From contig DXZU01000013.1 in the NCBI GenBank assembly GCA_019419525.1, positions 1 to 64,000 on the forward strand: a stretch of 64,000 bases of DNA, written 5' to 3'. The stretch's first letter is position 1, and each line of letters starts with the position of its first letter. The notes beneath the pieces were generated by a model. It was not told the origin of the DNA, made no database searches, and saw only the letters and a program-made list of their open reading frames with translations. Both the position numbers and the translations under genes were made by a program. The DNA is from Collinsella sp. GTDB taxonomy: Bacteria > Actinomycetota > Coriobacteriia > Coriobacteriales > Coriobacteriaceae. This document shows positions 1 through 8,433 of the stretch, piece after piece.

Positions 1-15
1 TGCCTTGGTCGCAAG

Positions 16-98
16 TAGTCATTGGGGACGTTCTATAATGACTAGTCGTTTAAGAGCGTCCCCAATGACTAAAGAGCGTCCCTAATGACTACACTCAA
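16..98. repeat. Intergenic palindrome, family TAGTCRTTGGGGACG, copy 1
   Basis: Arms at 16-34 and 53-71 are complementary at 18 of 19 positions around TAGTCATTGGGGACG, enclosing a loop with its own ACTAGT centre. A third, direct copy of the right arm (AGAGCGTCCCTAATGACTA) follows at about 74-91. The same arrangement recurs at 13062-13168, where both arms carry G/C instead of A/T at the same position, so the pairing is kept. No coding content is seen. It lies beyond the galT terminator. Confidence 0.7.
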
Positions 99-100
99 AA

Positions 101-136
101 ACGGCGCCCGCCGGCGACGTTGCCGGCGGGCGCCGT
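101..136 (-). terminator. Intrinsic terminator of galT
   Basis: A perfect 15-bp GC-rich stem (101-115 with 122-136) has a 6-nt loop. Read on the minus strand it follows the galT stop and is succeeded by a run of T (complement of 96-100). Confidence 0.85.
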
Positions 137-183
137 TGTCTTGAAGACGAAATGATCCGTTTTCCTCCGTCCCCAAGGGATCA

Positions 184-1812
184 TTACAGTGAGTCGATAA
201 AGCGCTGTTGGGCGGCGCGGCCGGCTTCGTCCCACTTAAAGACGCCGGCGTTGTCGAGCACGTGGCCAAACACTACGCCGACTTCCTCGTGCAGGATGCC
301 GATGGCGCTATCCGCCGTAAGCTCGTCGGCGCGGCGGGCATAGACATCCTCGGCCCACGCGGCATGGCTACGGCAGAGGTCGTCGCCCTCGAGCGCGCCG
401 GCAAGGTCGTAGCTGGTATCGGCTTTGGCCGCCAGCAGGTGCTCGCGGACAGCGCCGAGCTCGGGAACCAGACGCGGCGGCAAAATGGCCAGGCCCATGA
501 CCTCGATCAGGCCGATGTTCTCCTTCTTAATATGGTGAAACTCGGCATGCGGGTGGAACACGCCCAGCGGGTGCTCGTCGGTCGTGATGTTGCAGCGAAG
601 CGCCAGGTAGGCCTCGTAGATTTCGCCGCCGGCGTTGCCGCGGGAGTCTACGCGGCGAATGACGGGCGTCACGGTATTGTGCGCCACGCCATCGGCTGTG
701 TGCGCGATGACGCCAACAGACTCATCGCTCCACTCGCGCCAGGCGAGGATAATCTTCTCGGCGGCATCGAGCAGCTGAGCGCGGTCATGCGAGCGCAGGC
801 GCAGCACCGAGAGCGGCCACTGCAGCACGCTACCGCTGACCTGGTCAAAACCGGGTACGCTAAACTGCGAGACCTCGGCGGCGTGCATCATGGGGAACTC
901 GTGTGCGCCGCCCTGGAAGTGGTCGTGCGACAAGATCGAGCCGCCCACGATGGGCAGGTCGGCGTTGGAGCCGATGAAGTAATGCGGGAACAGGTCCACA
1001 AAGTCGAGCAGGCAGGTCAGGCCCTTGCGGTCGACGTGCATCGGACGATGCTCGGAGTTCATGGCAATGCAGTGCTCGTTAAAGTACGCGTACGGGCTGT
1101 ACTGGAAGCCCCAGCGCTCGCCGTCGAGCTGGATGGGGATAACGCGCAGATTCTGGCGGGCGGGGTGAGCTCCGCCGTCGGCTGCGGCGGAGCGTCCGGG
1201 ATAGCCCTCGTTTTCGATGCAGAGCTGGCAGGCGGGATACTTCTCGTCCGTGTTCTTAGCTGCACCTGCCGCGGCGATATCGCGCGGGTCCTTCTCGGGC
1301 TTGGACAGGTTGATGGTGATCTCAAGATCGCCCCAGTTGGTGGGGGTGCTCCATTTGATGTTGCGCGCGATGGCGGCACGGCGCACGTAGCCGGCGTCGC
1401 AGCACAGGCCGTAGAACCAGTCGGTCGCGGCACGGGGCTCGTTGACGCCCATACGCCCATTGAATTCCTCGTTTACAACCGAAGGCCTCGGCATGAGCGC
1501 GCCCATGATGCACATGGCGATGCGATCGCGGCCCGACGCCGTGTCCTCGGCAGCACCGTTGGCAACGGCAGTCTCGGCAAGCGCGGCAAGCGTGCCTTCA
1601 AGGTCAAAGTCGGGCAGGGTATCGGGGTGCAAGAGCGAGAGTTTCTCAACCTGGAGTGCCCAGGCCATGTCGAGTGCCGGCCCCGTGGCGCCGATGCACT
1701 CGAGAACGGTGTTGTATGCCCAGATGCGATCGTCCTGGCCGATCATCGATCGGTGGATGGCATATTCGATGAGGCCCTGCGCGGCCTCGCGCACATCAGT
1801 CATTACAGCCAT
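184..1812 (-). CDS. galT: UDP-glucose--hexose-1-phosphate uridylyltransferase, class II
   Basis: This cytoplasmic Leloir-pathway enzyme exchanges UMP between UDP-glucose and galactose-1-phosphate. The 542-residue length and the active-site motif SHDHFQGG (H-x-H-x-Q) fit the class II (Firmicutes/Actinobacteria) GalT rather than the shorter E. coli type. It overlaps the end of galK by 10 nt. An AAGGGGG ribosome-binding site lies about 10 nt before ATG 1812. A second ATG at 1803 forms a TAATG overlap with the galK stop and is an alternative start. Co-transcription with galK is clear. No galE is seen in the window. Confidence 0.93.
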   Translation of the reverse strand: MAVMTDVREAAQGLIEYAIHRSMIGQDDRIWAYNTVLECIGATGPALDMAWALQVEKLSLLHPDTLPDFDLEGTLAALAETAVANGAAEDTASGRDRIAMCIMGALMPRPSVVNEEFNGRMGVNEPRAATDWFYGLCCDAGYVRRAAIARNIKWSTPTNWGDLEITINLSKPEKDPRDIAAAGAAKNTDEKYPACQLCIENEGYPGRSAAADGGAHPARQNLRVIPIQLDGERWGFQYSPYAYFNEHCIAMNSEHRPMHVDRKGLTCLLDFVDLFPHYFIGSNADLPIVGGSILSHDHFQGGAHEFPMMHAAEVSQFSVPGFDQVSGSVLQWPLSVLRLRSHDRAQLLDAAEKIILAWREWSDESVGVIAHTADGVAHNTVTPVIRRVDSRGNAGGEIYEAYLALRCNITTDEHPLGVFHPHAEFHHIKKENIGLIEVMGLAILPPRLVPELGAVREHLLAAKADTSYDLAGALEGDDLCRSHAAWAEDVYARRADELTADSAIGILHEEVGVVFGHVLDNAGVFKWDEAGRAAQQRFIDSL

Positions 1813-3008
1813 GCCGCGTAAGCCCCCTTGTCAGAAATCGCGTAGTGGCGGGCAGAGCCCTCGCCAAGCCAGCCGTTCATCTTGGCAATGAAGGTGTCGA
1901 CCAGCTCGAGCGGCACGAAGGCCTGGATGGTACCGCCAAAGCCGCCGCCGTGGATACGAACGGCGCCACGGCCGTCGAGCACATGCTCGGCAAGAGCAAG
2001 CGCGTACATGGAAGGCTGCTCGGCACCCAGTTTGGCAACAACATTCTGCAGGTACATGGCGGAGCTGGCGCCGGACTCACGCGTCAGGACCAGGAACTGG
2101 TCAATGTCGCCGGCGTTCAGGGCCGCCCAGCGCTTATCGACCAGGCCGTTCTCGTACCAGTAATGAACGGCGCGCAGGCAGGCGCGGTCGCCCAGCTTGG
2201 CGCGCAGCTCGGGGAGCTTGGCGTCAAAGTCCGCCACGTTTACCTCGCACAGGCGTGCCTTGCCAAACTCGGCGGCGACGTCCTGCATCTCGCGCGGAAC
2301 AGCGGCGTAGTCGTCGGTGGCGGCCACGTGGTCGGCGCCGACCTTAACGAGCACGAGCGCGTAGCCGTGATCCTCAAAGTTGAGCTCGAGCTTCTGGGTC
2401 TTAGGCTGAGCCTGATCCTCAAAGTCCATGTAGGCGAGGCCGCCCAGGCACACAGCGGCCTGGTCCATCAGACCGCAGGGCTTGCCGTAGTAGTTGTTCT
2501 CGGTGCGCTGGCTCATCTGCGCAAGCGCGACGGGCTCAATGGCGGGCGCGCCCCAGAGGGTTTCCATGGCACGACCGTATGCGGCCTCGACGGCAGCGGA
2601 GCTGGAAAGGCCGCCGCCCGAGGGAACGGAGCAGGTGAAGGCGAAGTCGAAGCCCTGGGGCTCAACACCCAGAGCAGCGATTTCGTGGGCCATGCCGCGG
2701 ACGAGGCTCGCGGACGTGCCCTTCTCGGACTCCTGAACGTCTAGCGTGTCGAGCGCAATCTCAAACGTGGGATAGCCCTCGTCGGCAACGCGGACCTTGT
2801 TGGAATCGGTTGCCACGGCGATGCCATCGACGGCGACATCGAGCGAGCCGGCGATAACGTGGCCACCCTCGTGGTCGGTGTGGTTGCCGCTGATCTCGGA
2901 ACGGCCGGGCGCGTGCACATAGAGCACCTGGCGATCGCCGATGGGGCCAAACTCCTCCTCAAACAGCTTGGTGAGCGTGGCGAATGTCTTTTCGTCGGGG
3001 GTGGTCAT
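1803..3008 (-). CDS. galK: Galactokinase
   Basis: It phosphorylates galactose to galactose-1-phosphate with ATP (GHMP kinase fold). Motifs in order are the substrate signature GRSEISGNHTDHEGG near residue 40, the GHMP ATP loop PSGGGLSSSAA near residue 130, and RIHGGGFGG near the C-terminus. The frame stays open upstream to 3095, but ATG 3008 begins the conserved MTTPDEK segment and has a strong GGAAAGGA site, giving 401 residues, a normal length. It is the first gene of the galK-galT operon, preceded by LacI-type operators at 3053 and 3117. Confidence 0.95.
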   Translation of the reverse strand: MTTPDEKTFATLTKLFEEEFGPIGDRQVLYVHAPGRSEISGNHTDHEGGHVIAGSLDVAVDGIAVATDSNKVRVADEGYPTFEIALDTLDVQESEKGTSASLVRGMAHEIAALGVEPQGFDFAFTCSVPSGGGLSSSAAVEAAYGRAMETLWGAPAIEPVALAQMSQRTENNYYGKPCGLMDQAAVCLGGLAYMDFEDQAQPKTQKLELNFEDHGYALVLVKVGADHVAATDDYAAVPREMQDVAAEFGKARLCEVNVADFDAKLPELRAKLGDRACLRAVHYWYENGLVDKRWAALNAGDIDQFLVLTRESGASSAMYLQNVVAKLGAEQPSMYALALAEHVLDGRGAVRIHGGGFGGTIQAFVPLELVDTFIAKMNGWLGEGSARHYAISDKGAYAAWL

Positions 3009-3052
3009 GGGAGTCCTTTCCTTGGCGCGCACGGGTGAGTTTTGCGTCGTTA

Positions 3053-3066
3053 TGAGTACGTTAACA
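3053..3066 (-). promoter_or_regulatory. LacI-type operator 1 (galK promoter side)
   Basis: TGAGTACGTTAACA is a 14-bp site with a central CG in the LacI-family pattern TG-N4-CG-N4-CA. It lies about 45 bp upstream of galK and is part of a perfect 17-bp inverted repeat with 3117-3133. Confidence 0.65.
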
Positions 3067-3116
3067 ACTTGAAGCGGCATGAACCAGGTGTTCACGATAC
3101 CGCACGTTACGGGCTA

Positions 3117-3130
3117 TGTTAACGTACTCA
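3117..3130 (+). promoter_or_regulatory. LacI-type operator 2
   Basis: TGTTAACGTACTCA is the exact reverse complement of operator 1. The matching tract extends to 17 bp (3117-3133 against 3050-3066). The two sites sit in the divergent galK/regulator promoter region, so looping between them is plausible. Confidence 0.65.
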
Positions 3131-3239
3131 TAACACATCGCTTGTCACTTTTTGAGAATCTGGTAATCGGTAGAAATACAGCCGTGAACGGTACTGCCGT
3201 ATGGACTTATAAAGCAGAAAAGATGCAGATAGAAAAAGT

Positions 3240-3253
3240 AGAGTACGTTAACA
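3240..3253 (+). promoter_or_regulatory. LacI-type operator 3 (regulator promoter side)
   Basis: AGAGTACGTTAACA matches operator 1 at 13 of 14 bases and lies about 95 bp upstream of the regulator start, suggesting autoregulation. Confidence 0.55.
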
Positions 3254-3346
3254 TGCGTCCGACGATAGCGGGCCTCGGCGCGGGGCGTATTTCTGCCCGG
3301 GCAGGCATTCACGCTATTCAGATCTCGCAAGGGTGAAGGTGATCCT

Positions 3347-4378
3347 GTGGCAAGGCGCCCGTCCAACGATACAGGTACGCGTCCGGTCTCCATGGCCGAC
3401 GTCGCTCGCGCTGCTGGCGTTTCGCAGCAGACGGTTTCGCGCGTTGCCAACGGCTTGCCTAACGTCAACGAGCAGACGCGCCAGCGCGTGCAGGCCGCGA
3501 TGCAAGAGCTTGGCTTTCGTCCGAGCTATGCCGGTCGCTCGCTGCGCGACGGCCGTTACCATTCGGTCGGCCTGTGCGTCAACGATGTCACCAAGTTCGG
3601 CAACCTGACGATGATCGACGGCATCGCCAGCGCTGCTCGCGAGCATAATTGCGCCATTACGCTGGTCGAGATGTCCAAGACCGAGGAGTTTTCGCTTGCC
3701 GAGGCCACGCGTCGTATGGCCGCGCTGCCCGTGGACGGCATCATTATCGGCATGAGTCGCATGGCGCCCGATTTTGAGACGTTTGATCCACTGCCGGGCA
3801 TTGGCACGGTCATCGTTACCATGTACGCGCATCCGCGCGTGACCACAGTTGACTCTGATCATTACGGCTGCTCGCTATTGCTTATGGATCACCTGTTTGA
3901 GCTGGGGCACGAGCAGATTCGCTATATTGGCGGCCCGTCGTTCTCAGTCGACGAGCAATTTCGTCGCGCCGGTTGGCAAGATGCACTCGAGCGTAAACAC
4001 ATCGAGCCGGCAGAGCCGCTCGAAGGCGACTGGTCTGCCAACAGCGGTTACGAAGCCGGCAGGTACCTGGCCGAGCACGACCGCACCATGACGGCGATCT
4101 ATGCGGCAAACGATCAGATGGCAAATGGCGCGATTGCCGCGCTGCGTGATAGCGGTTTGCGCGTGCCCGAGGACGTGAGCGTGGTGGGCGTCGACGATTC
4201 GCTCGACGACTTTGTCGCGCACAACGAGCTCACGACCGTGCGATTCGATCTGCATCAGCGCGGACGCGAGGTGTTTGAGCATGCGGTTCCCGAGGCGGGT
4301 ACGGTGGGCAAAACCGTTGCCATTCGTATTCCCGGCCAGCTCATCATTCGACATAGCACGGCGATACCGCGCTCATAG
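3347..4378 (+). CDS. LacI-family regulator, probable galactose repressor
   Basis: A 343-residue DNA-binding repressor. The N-terminal LacI helix-turn-helix is at residues 16-40 (MADVARAAGVSQQTVSR, then VANG), with the hinge helix near residue 60. A periplasmic-binding-protein-like effector domain follows to the C-terminus (VDDSLDDF near residue 285). The GTG start at 3347 is preceded by AAGGTG at good spacing. The gene is divergent from galK-galT, and three near-identical operators lie between them, so control of galactose use by a galactose-related effector is inferred rather than shown. Confidence 0.85.
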   Translation: MARRPSNDTGTRPVSMADVARAAGVSQQTVSRVANGLPNVNEQTRQRVQAAMQELGFRPSYAGRSLRDGRYHSVGLCVNDVTKFGNLTMIDGIASAAREHNCAITLVEMSKTEEFSLAEATRRMAALPVDGIIIGMSRMAPDFETFDPLPGIGTVIVTMYAHPRVTTVDSDHYGCSLLLMDHLFELGHEQIRYIGGPSFSVDEQFRRAGWQDALERKHIEPAEPLEGDWSANSGYEAGRYLAEHDRTMTAIYAANDQMANGAIAALRDSGLRVPEDVSVVGVDDSLDDFVAHNELTTVRFDLHQRGREVFEHAVPEAGTVGKTVAIRIPGQLIIRHSTAIPRS

Positions 4379-4507
4379 TTTGTGCTGGTAAACGGCGATT
4401 TATCGCATTTCAATAACAATCGGTAAGGATGCCGGCAGATAGCTGTTGGGATGCGGGCGAGTGCTATGATAGACGGGTTCATTTGTCTATCTAGGAGGCT
4501 TTGCCTG

Positions 4508-5668
4508 ATGGAGATCACCAAGGATATCCGCTACATTGGCGTTGACGATCACGACATTGACCTGTTCGAGGGCCAGTACGATGTGTCCGAGAACGGTATG
4601 GCATACAACAGCTACGTTATCTTGGGCGAGAAGATCGCTGTCGCCGATTCGGTCGATGGCGGTTTTGTCGACGAGTGGCTCGGCAACCTCGAGGCCGTGC
4701 TCGACGGCCGCACGCCCGACTACCTGGTCATCCATCACATGGAGCCCGATCACTCCGCTGGCATCGCCGCCTTTATGGAGCGCTATCCCCAGGCACAGAT
4801 TGTGGCCAGCATGGGCGCCTTCCGCATGATGGTCAACTACTTTGGCACCGATTATCCCGAGCGCAAGATGGTCGTCAAAGAGGGCGACGTGCTCGACCTG
4901 GGCGGCCACAGCCTGACGTTTGTCGGCGCCCCCAACGTTCACTGGCCCGAGGTGCTGTTCTCTTACGAGGCCACCGACAAGGTGCTCTTTAGTGCCGACG
5001 GCTTTGGCAAGTTTGGTGCCAATGACATCGAGGATCCGGAAGGGTGGGCCTGCGAGGCGCGCCGCTACTACTTTGGCATCGTCGGCAAGTTCGGCAAGTT
5101 CGTGCAGGCCGTGCTCAAGAAGGCCGCCGACCTGGACATCCAGATCATCTGCCCGCTCCACGGCCCCGTGCTGACCGAGAACCTGGGCTACTACCTCGAC
5201 ACCTACAACATCTGGTCGAGCTATCAGCCCGAGGACGAGGGCATCACCATTGCCTACGCGAGCGTCTATGGCCACCTGAAGGCCGCCGTCGAGGAGCTCG
5301 CCGCAGCGCTCGAGGCTCGCGGCCAGAAGGTCTCCGTCTTTGACCTGGCTCGCGACGACATGGCCGAGGCCGTTGAGGACGCGTTCCGCTATGACCGTCT
5401 GGTGCTCGCTTCCATCACCTATCAGGGCGAGATCTTCCCGTTTATGAGCACCTTTATCCATACGCTCGCCGAGCATGCCTACCAGAACCGTACCGTGGCG
5501 CTCGTTGAGGCCGGCTCTTGGGCACCTGCCGCCGCTAAGGTTATGACCAAGGAGCTCGAGGGCATGAAGGACATCACCCTGACGGAGAACAAGGTGACTG
5601 TCCTGGGTTCGCTCAACGACGCCTCGCGCGCTCAGATCGAGGCCCTCGCTGACGAGCTCTCCAAGTAG
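4508..5668 (+). CDS. Flavodiiron protein (FprA-type oxygen/NO reductase)
   Basis: This soluble enzyme reduces O2 to water, and/or NO to N2O, and helps anaerobes survive oxygen exposure. The N-terminal metallo-beta-lactamase-like domain carries the diiron ligand motif H77-x-E79-x-D81-H82 (HHMEPDHSAG) and a later CPLHGPV histidine. The C-terminal flavodoxin domain starts around residue 255 (ITIAYASVYGHLK). At 386 residues it is the simple class A form with no rubredoxin extension. ATG 4508 has AGGAGG 10 nt upstream, so the in-frame codons back to 4451 are not used. It is a single gene with its own terminator. Confidence 0.9.
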   Translation: MEITKDIRYIGVDDHDIDLFEGQYDVSENGMAYNSYVILGEKIAVADSVDGGFVDEWLGNLEAVLDGRTPDYLVIHHMEPDHSAGIAAFMERYPQAQIVASMGAFRMMVNYFGTDYPERKMVVKEGDVLDLGGHSLTFVGAPNVHWPEVLFSYEATDKVLFSADGFGKFGANDIEDPEGWACEARRYYFGIVGKFGKFVQAVLKKAADLDIQIICPLHGPVLTENLGYYLDTYNIWSSYQPEDEGITIAYASVYGHLKAAVEELAAALEARGQKVSVFDLARDDMAEAVEDAFRYDRLVLASITYQGEIFPFMSTFIHTLAEHAYQNRTVALVEAGSWAPAAAKVMTKELEGMKDITLTENKVTVLGSLNDASRAQIEALADELSK

Positions 5669-5691
5669 CGATACGCTCACTTTTAACGCTC

Positions 5692-5730
5692 AAACCACCA
5701 CAAAGGGGACAGGCACCTTTGTGGTGGTTT
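5692..5730. terminator. Strong bidirectional terminator
   Basis: A perfect 15-bp stem (5692-5706 with 5716-5730) around loop GGACAGGCA has T-rich sequence after it and A-rich sequence before it. It lies between the convergent flavodiiron and DeoR genes, so it can serve both. Confidence 0.85.
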
Positions 5731-5734
5731 TTGT

Positions 5735-6538
5735 TTAAGCGCCGGCGATGACGAGATTTGGGCGGGCGTTGTCGACGATCTCGGCGATTGAGGTGGCGAC
5801 GGCATGATCGGGGTCACGGTCCATCACGATGGTGCCGACGTCGGCAAGCTCAGCAAAACGGTACATGCCGCGTCCGTAAACCTTGCTGGCGTCCATGAGG
5901 GCGACGCTTTGATGGGCTGCGGCGATCATGGCCGTTTTGGTCTCGGCCATCTGGGGAAAGTCGGTCGTAAAGCCGCAACGGGGGACAAAAGCGCCGGGGC
6001 ACATGACGGCCAGATCGGCATGGATTATTTGGAGCGCCTGCATGGTGAGCGGACCGTACAAATAACGATGACCTTTGCGCAGTGCTCCGCCCAGCATGAC
6101 GACATCGACCGAGGGCATGCTCTCGTCGATATAATCGGCGATGGTGATGTCGGCCGTGATGACGGTGATGCCGTCGCGCTGGTCGAGCAGGCGGACAAAT
6201 TCGAGCGCGGTGGTGCCCGAGTCGACGAGCAGGGTGTCACCGTCGCTGACGAGTTCGATGGCGCTTTGCGCGATGGCCTGCTTGGCGGCGACATTGACGT
6301 TGATACGGCGATCCTGGGTGGATACGGTCAGTCGCTTCTGGAGCGACACGGCGCCGCCGTGCGTGCGGCGCAACTTGCCGGACTCGGCTAGCGCGTCCAG
6401 GTCGGCGCGGGCGGTGACGGAGGATACGCCAAAGGTCTGGGCGATTTCTGCCACCTGCACAGAGGCGTTATGTTCGAGCATCTCCATGATGGCGGAACGA
6501 CGCTCGTCGGCGAAAGCTCGGGTTGTTGCGTGGGCCAT
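5735..6538 (-). CDS. DeoR-family transcriptional regulator
   Basis: The N-terminal winged HTH (FGVSSVTARADLDALAESG, about residues 36-54) and C-terminal sugar-phosphate-sensing DeoRC domain (DSGTTALEF, GGALRKGHRY) are typical of repressors that sense phosphorylated sugars. The frame is open to 6595, but ATG 6538 has GGAG 5 nt away and gives 267 residues, close to the usual 250-260. It is transcribed divergently from the class II aldolase gene, so regulation of the aldolase, or of a hexose/hexitol bisphosphate pathway, is a reasonable inference. Confidence 0.87.
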   Translation of the reverse strand: MAHATTRAFADERRSAIMEMLEHNASVQVAEIAQTFGVSSVTARADLDALAESGKLRRTHGGAVSLQKRLTVSTQDRRINVNVAAKQAIAQSAIELVSDGDTLLVDSGTTALEFVRLLDQRDGITVITADITIADYIDESMPSVDVVMLGGALRKGHRYLYGPLTMQALQIIHADLAVMCPGAFVPRCGFTTDFPQMAETKTAMIAAAHQSVALMDASKVYGRGMYRFAELADVGTIVMDRDPDHAVATSIAEIVDNARPNLVIAGA

Positions 6539-6872
6539 ATCTGCTCCATTCTCGGCTAAATTTGTAGGAATTGTGTTGAGTTTATTTTCGTTCATTTTCT
6601 TTTTGAGTAAGAAAACACCTTTCGATTACTTATCTTTTCTATAAAAAAAAGACGCTGAACGCCCAAAATTCAATATCGAACATGTCCACTCGGCTCAAAT
6701 TCCTTCCGTTTACTTTTCAAAAACGACTGTATTGACCTGCATGGGCTCAATATCTCGAGCGTGTAAAGCCGCTGAATTTCATACAATGAGCGCAGCAAAA
6801 CGCAAGGTAAAACGCCTTGTGAACAACTACGCCCGATGTCCAGATGCGGGCGAGGGAGAGGAGCAAACGCTC

Positions 6873-7730
6873 ATGGCACTTGTTACCACCGAAAAGATGC
6901 TCAAGGACGCTCAGGCCGGCCACTACGCCGTCGGCGCGTTCAACGTCGAGAACCTCGAGTTTGTTATGGCCGTTCTGGCCGCTGCCGAGGAGACCAAGTC
7001 CCCCGTCATCATGCAGACCACCCCGGGCACCATCAAGACCGCTGGTCTGGACTACTTCTACGGCATGGTCAAGGCTGCCGCCGAGCGCGCTTCCGTGCCC
7101 GTCGCTCTGCACCTCGATCACGGCGATGGCTATGACCGCTGCATGCAGGCTTTCCGCACCGGCTACACCTCCGTTATGATCGACGGTTCGCACGAGTCCT
7201 TCGAGGACAACATCGCCCTGACCAAGTCCGTCGCCGATGCTGGCCGCGCCATGGGCGTGCCCGTCGAGGCAGAGCTCGGCAAGGTTGGCGGCAAGGAGGA
7301 CGACGGTCCCGCGGTTGAGGGCGAGAGCCCCTACACCGATCCGGCCGAGGCCAAGGAGTTCGTCGAGCGTACCGGCTGCACCTCCCTCGCAATTGGCGTT
7401 GGCACCAGCCACGGTGTGTACACGAGCGATCCGCACATCGAGCAGTCCGTGGTCAAGGCCATCCGCGACGCCGTCGACGTGCCGCTGGTTCTGCACGGCA
7501 CCTCCGGTGTGCCCGATGAGCAGGTTGCCGAGGCTGTGAAGAACGGCATCTGCAAGGTTAACTACGCCACCGAGCTGCGTCAGGCCTATACCAAGGGCTT
7601 CATGGCCTACATGGCCGAGAACCCTGCCTGCTTCGATCCCAAGAAGCCGGCCAAGGAGGGCATGCGTGAGATCACCGAGTTGGTTAAGATTCGCATGACC
7701 AACCTCAACTCTGTGGGCAAAGCAGAGTAA
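6873..7730 (+). CDS. fba: Class II fructose-1,6-bisphosphate aldolase family
   Basis: It cleaves fructose-1,6-bisphosphate (possibly also tagatose-1,6-bisphosphate) to triose phosphates with a zinc cofactor. Visible motifs are HLDHG near residue 80 (catalytic Asp and zinc His), GTSHGVY with a zinc His near 178, and LHGTSG near 208. The 285-residue length matches the Bacillus FbaA and GatY/KbaY group. ATG 6873 follows a GGGAGAGGAG site, and upstream in-frame codons from 6732 lack homology-like character. The divergent DeoR regulator leaves tagatose-bisphosphate specificity open. A long palindrome (element A) begins 25 nt after the stop. Confidence 0.9.
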   Translation: MALVTTEKMLKDAQAGHYAVGAFNVENLEFVMAVLAAAEETKSPVIMQTTPGTIKTAGLDYFYGMVKAAAERASVPVALHLDHGDGYDRCMQAFRTGYTSVMIDGSHESFEDNIALTKSVADAGRAMGVPVEAELGKVGGKEDDGPAVEGESPYTDPAEAKEFVERTGCTSLAIGVGTSHGVYTSDPHIEQSVVKAIRDAVDVPLVLHGTSGVPDEQVAEAVKNGICKVNYATELRQAYTKGFMAYMAENPACFDPKKPAKEGMREITELVKIRMTNLNSVGKAE

Positions 7731-7754
7731 CAGCAAGGGTACTCTGATTCCACC

Positions 7755-7899
7755 GGGCCGTCCGGAAACGGAAAAGGGCCTATCTCTCAGAACGTCCTCG
7801 GACATGTCGGAAGCCCCGCTGCGCGCTACGCGCTGCGGGGCTTCCTCCGTCCTGCGGAATGTTCTGAGAGATAGGCCCTTTTCCGTTTCCGGACGGCCC
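7755..7899 (+). repeat. 3' palindromic element A (conserved-core family)
   Basis: The outer arms 7755-7793 and 7861-7899 are a perfect 39-bp inverted repeat. Inside lie the conserved strands GTCCTCGGACATG (7794-7806) and CGTCCTGCGGAAT (7848-7860). An inner stem (7809-7819 with 7835-7845) is capped by a 5-bp stem with a CTA triloop. It starts 25 nt after the fba stop in the fba orientation, with no clear T-run. It may terminate transcription or stabilise the mRNA 3' end. Confidence 0.85.
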
Positions 7900-8433
7900 T
7901 GCTCGATCGCCCTTGTGGCGTTGGGGCGGAAATGGGTGGTGCGCGAGGGGCGCTTTGTTGATGAGGGGTTAGTATGCCCGGGCTTGGTTGGGGAATGACT
8001 TGTTTAGGGATGCTTGGAGCTTTTCGAAGGATGCTCGCAGGTTGAGTTCCTGGTCGGTTGAGCGTTTGGTTTTTGTGGTGGGGGAGTCGAGGAGGCCGTT
8101 TCTCTGTGTCGGGGGGAAGGAGAAAAGGTTTGCATATGTTAGGGATGGCTGCTGTGCTGCGTTATTGGAAGAATGCATGCTTATGCGGCCTCCTCGATGT
8201 CCACCAAAAGATTGCGCTCGGGGTGTGCTGCTAGGTCCCGTGCGCTGGCAGTATTATGCCGCGAGTGCAGATAAGAAAGCGCTAAAGAAAGGCTTAATCG
8301 GGTTTGATGTAACCATGAAACCGCAGGTCAGAGGTATCGAGTAACACTCTTGAAAGGTTTTGAGCTTAAGGGCTTTCTAAGGTTTGTGGCGCGGATGTGG
8401 CTCGCCTGTGTGGGGCGTGTGGATGGCTCGTTC
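7900..8433. other. Gene-poor region with repeat remnant
   Basis: No convincing gene is seen. Short open frames exist on both strands (for example 7969-8178 minus, 7988-8344 plus) but lack good ribosome-binding sites and recognisable families. Around 8290-8395 there is an imperfect hairpin with AGAAAG/CTTTCT arms containing ATGAAACCGCAGGTCAGAG (8315-8333), a 19-mer repeated exactly at 12752-12770. It is probably a decayed intergenic element. Confidence 0.4.

Noticed and set aside
7969..8344. Two short open frames (7969-8178 minus, 7988-8344 plus)
   Set aside because: No ribosome-binding site, no family resemblance, and they overlap repeat-derived sequence. A decayed gene fragment cannot be excluded.
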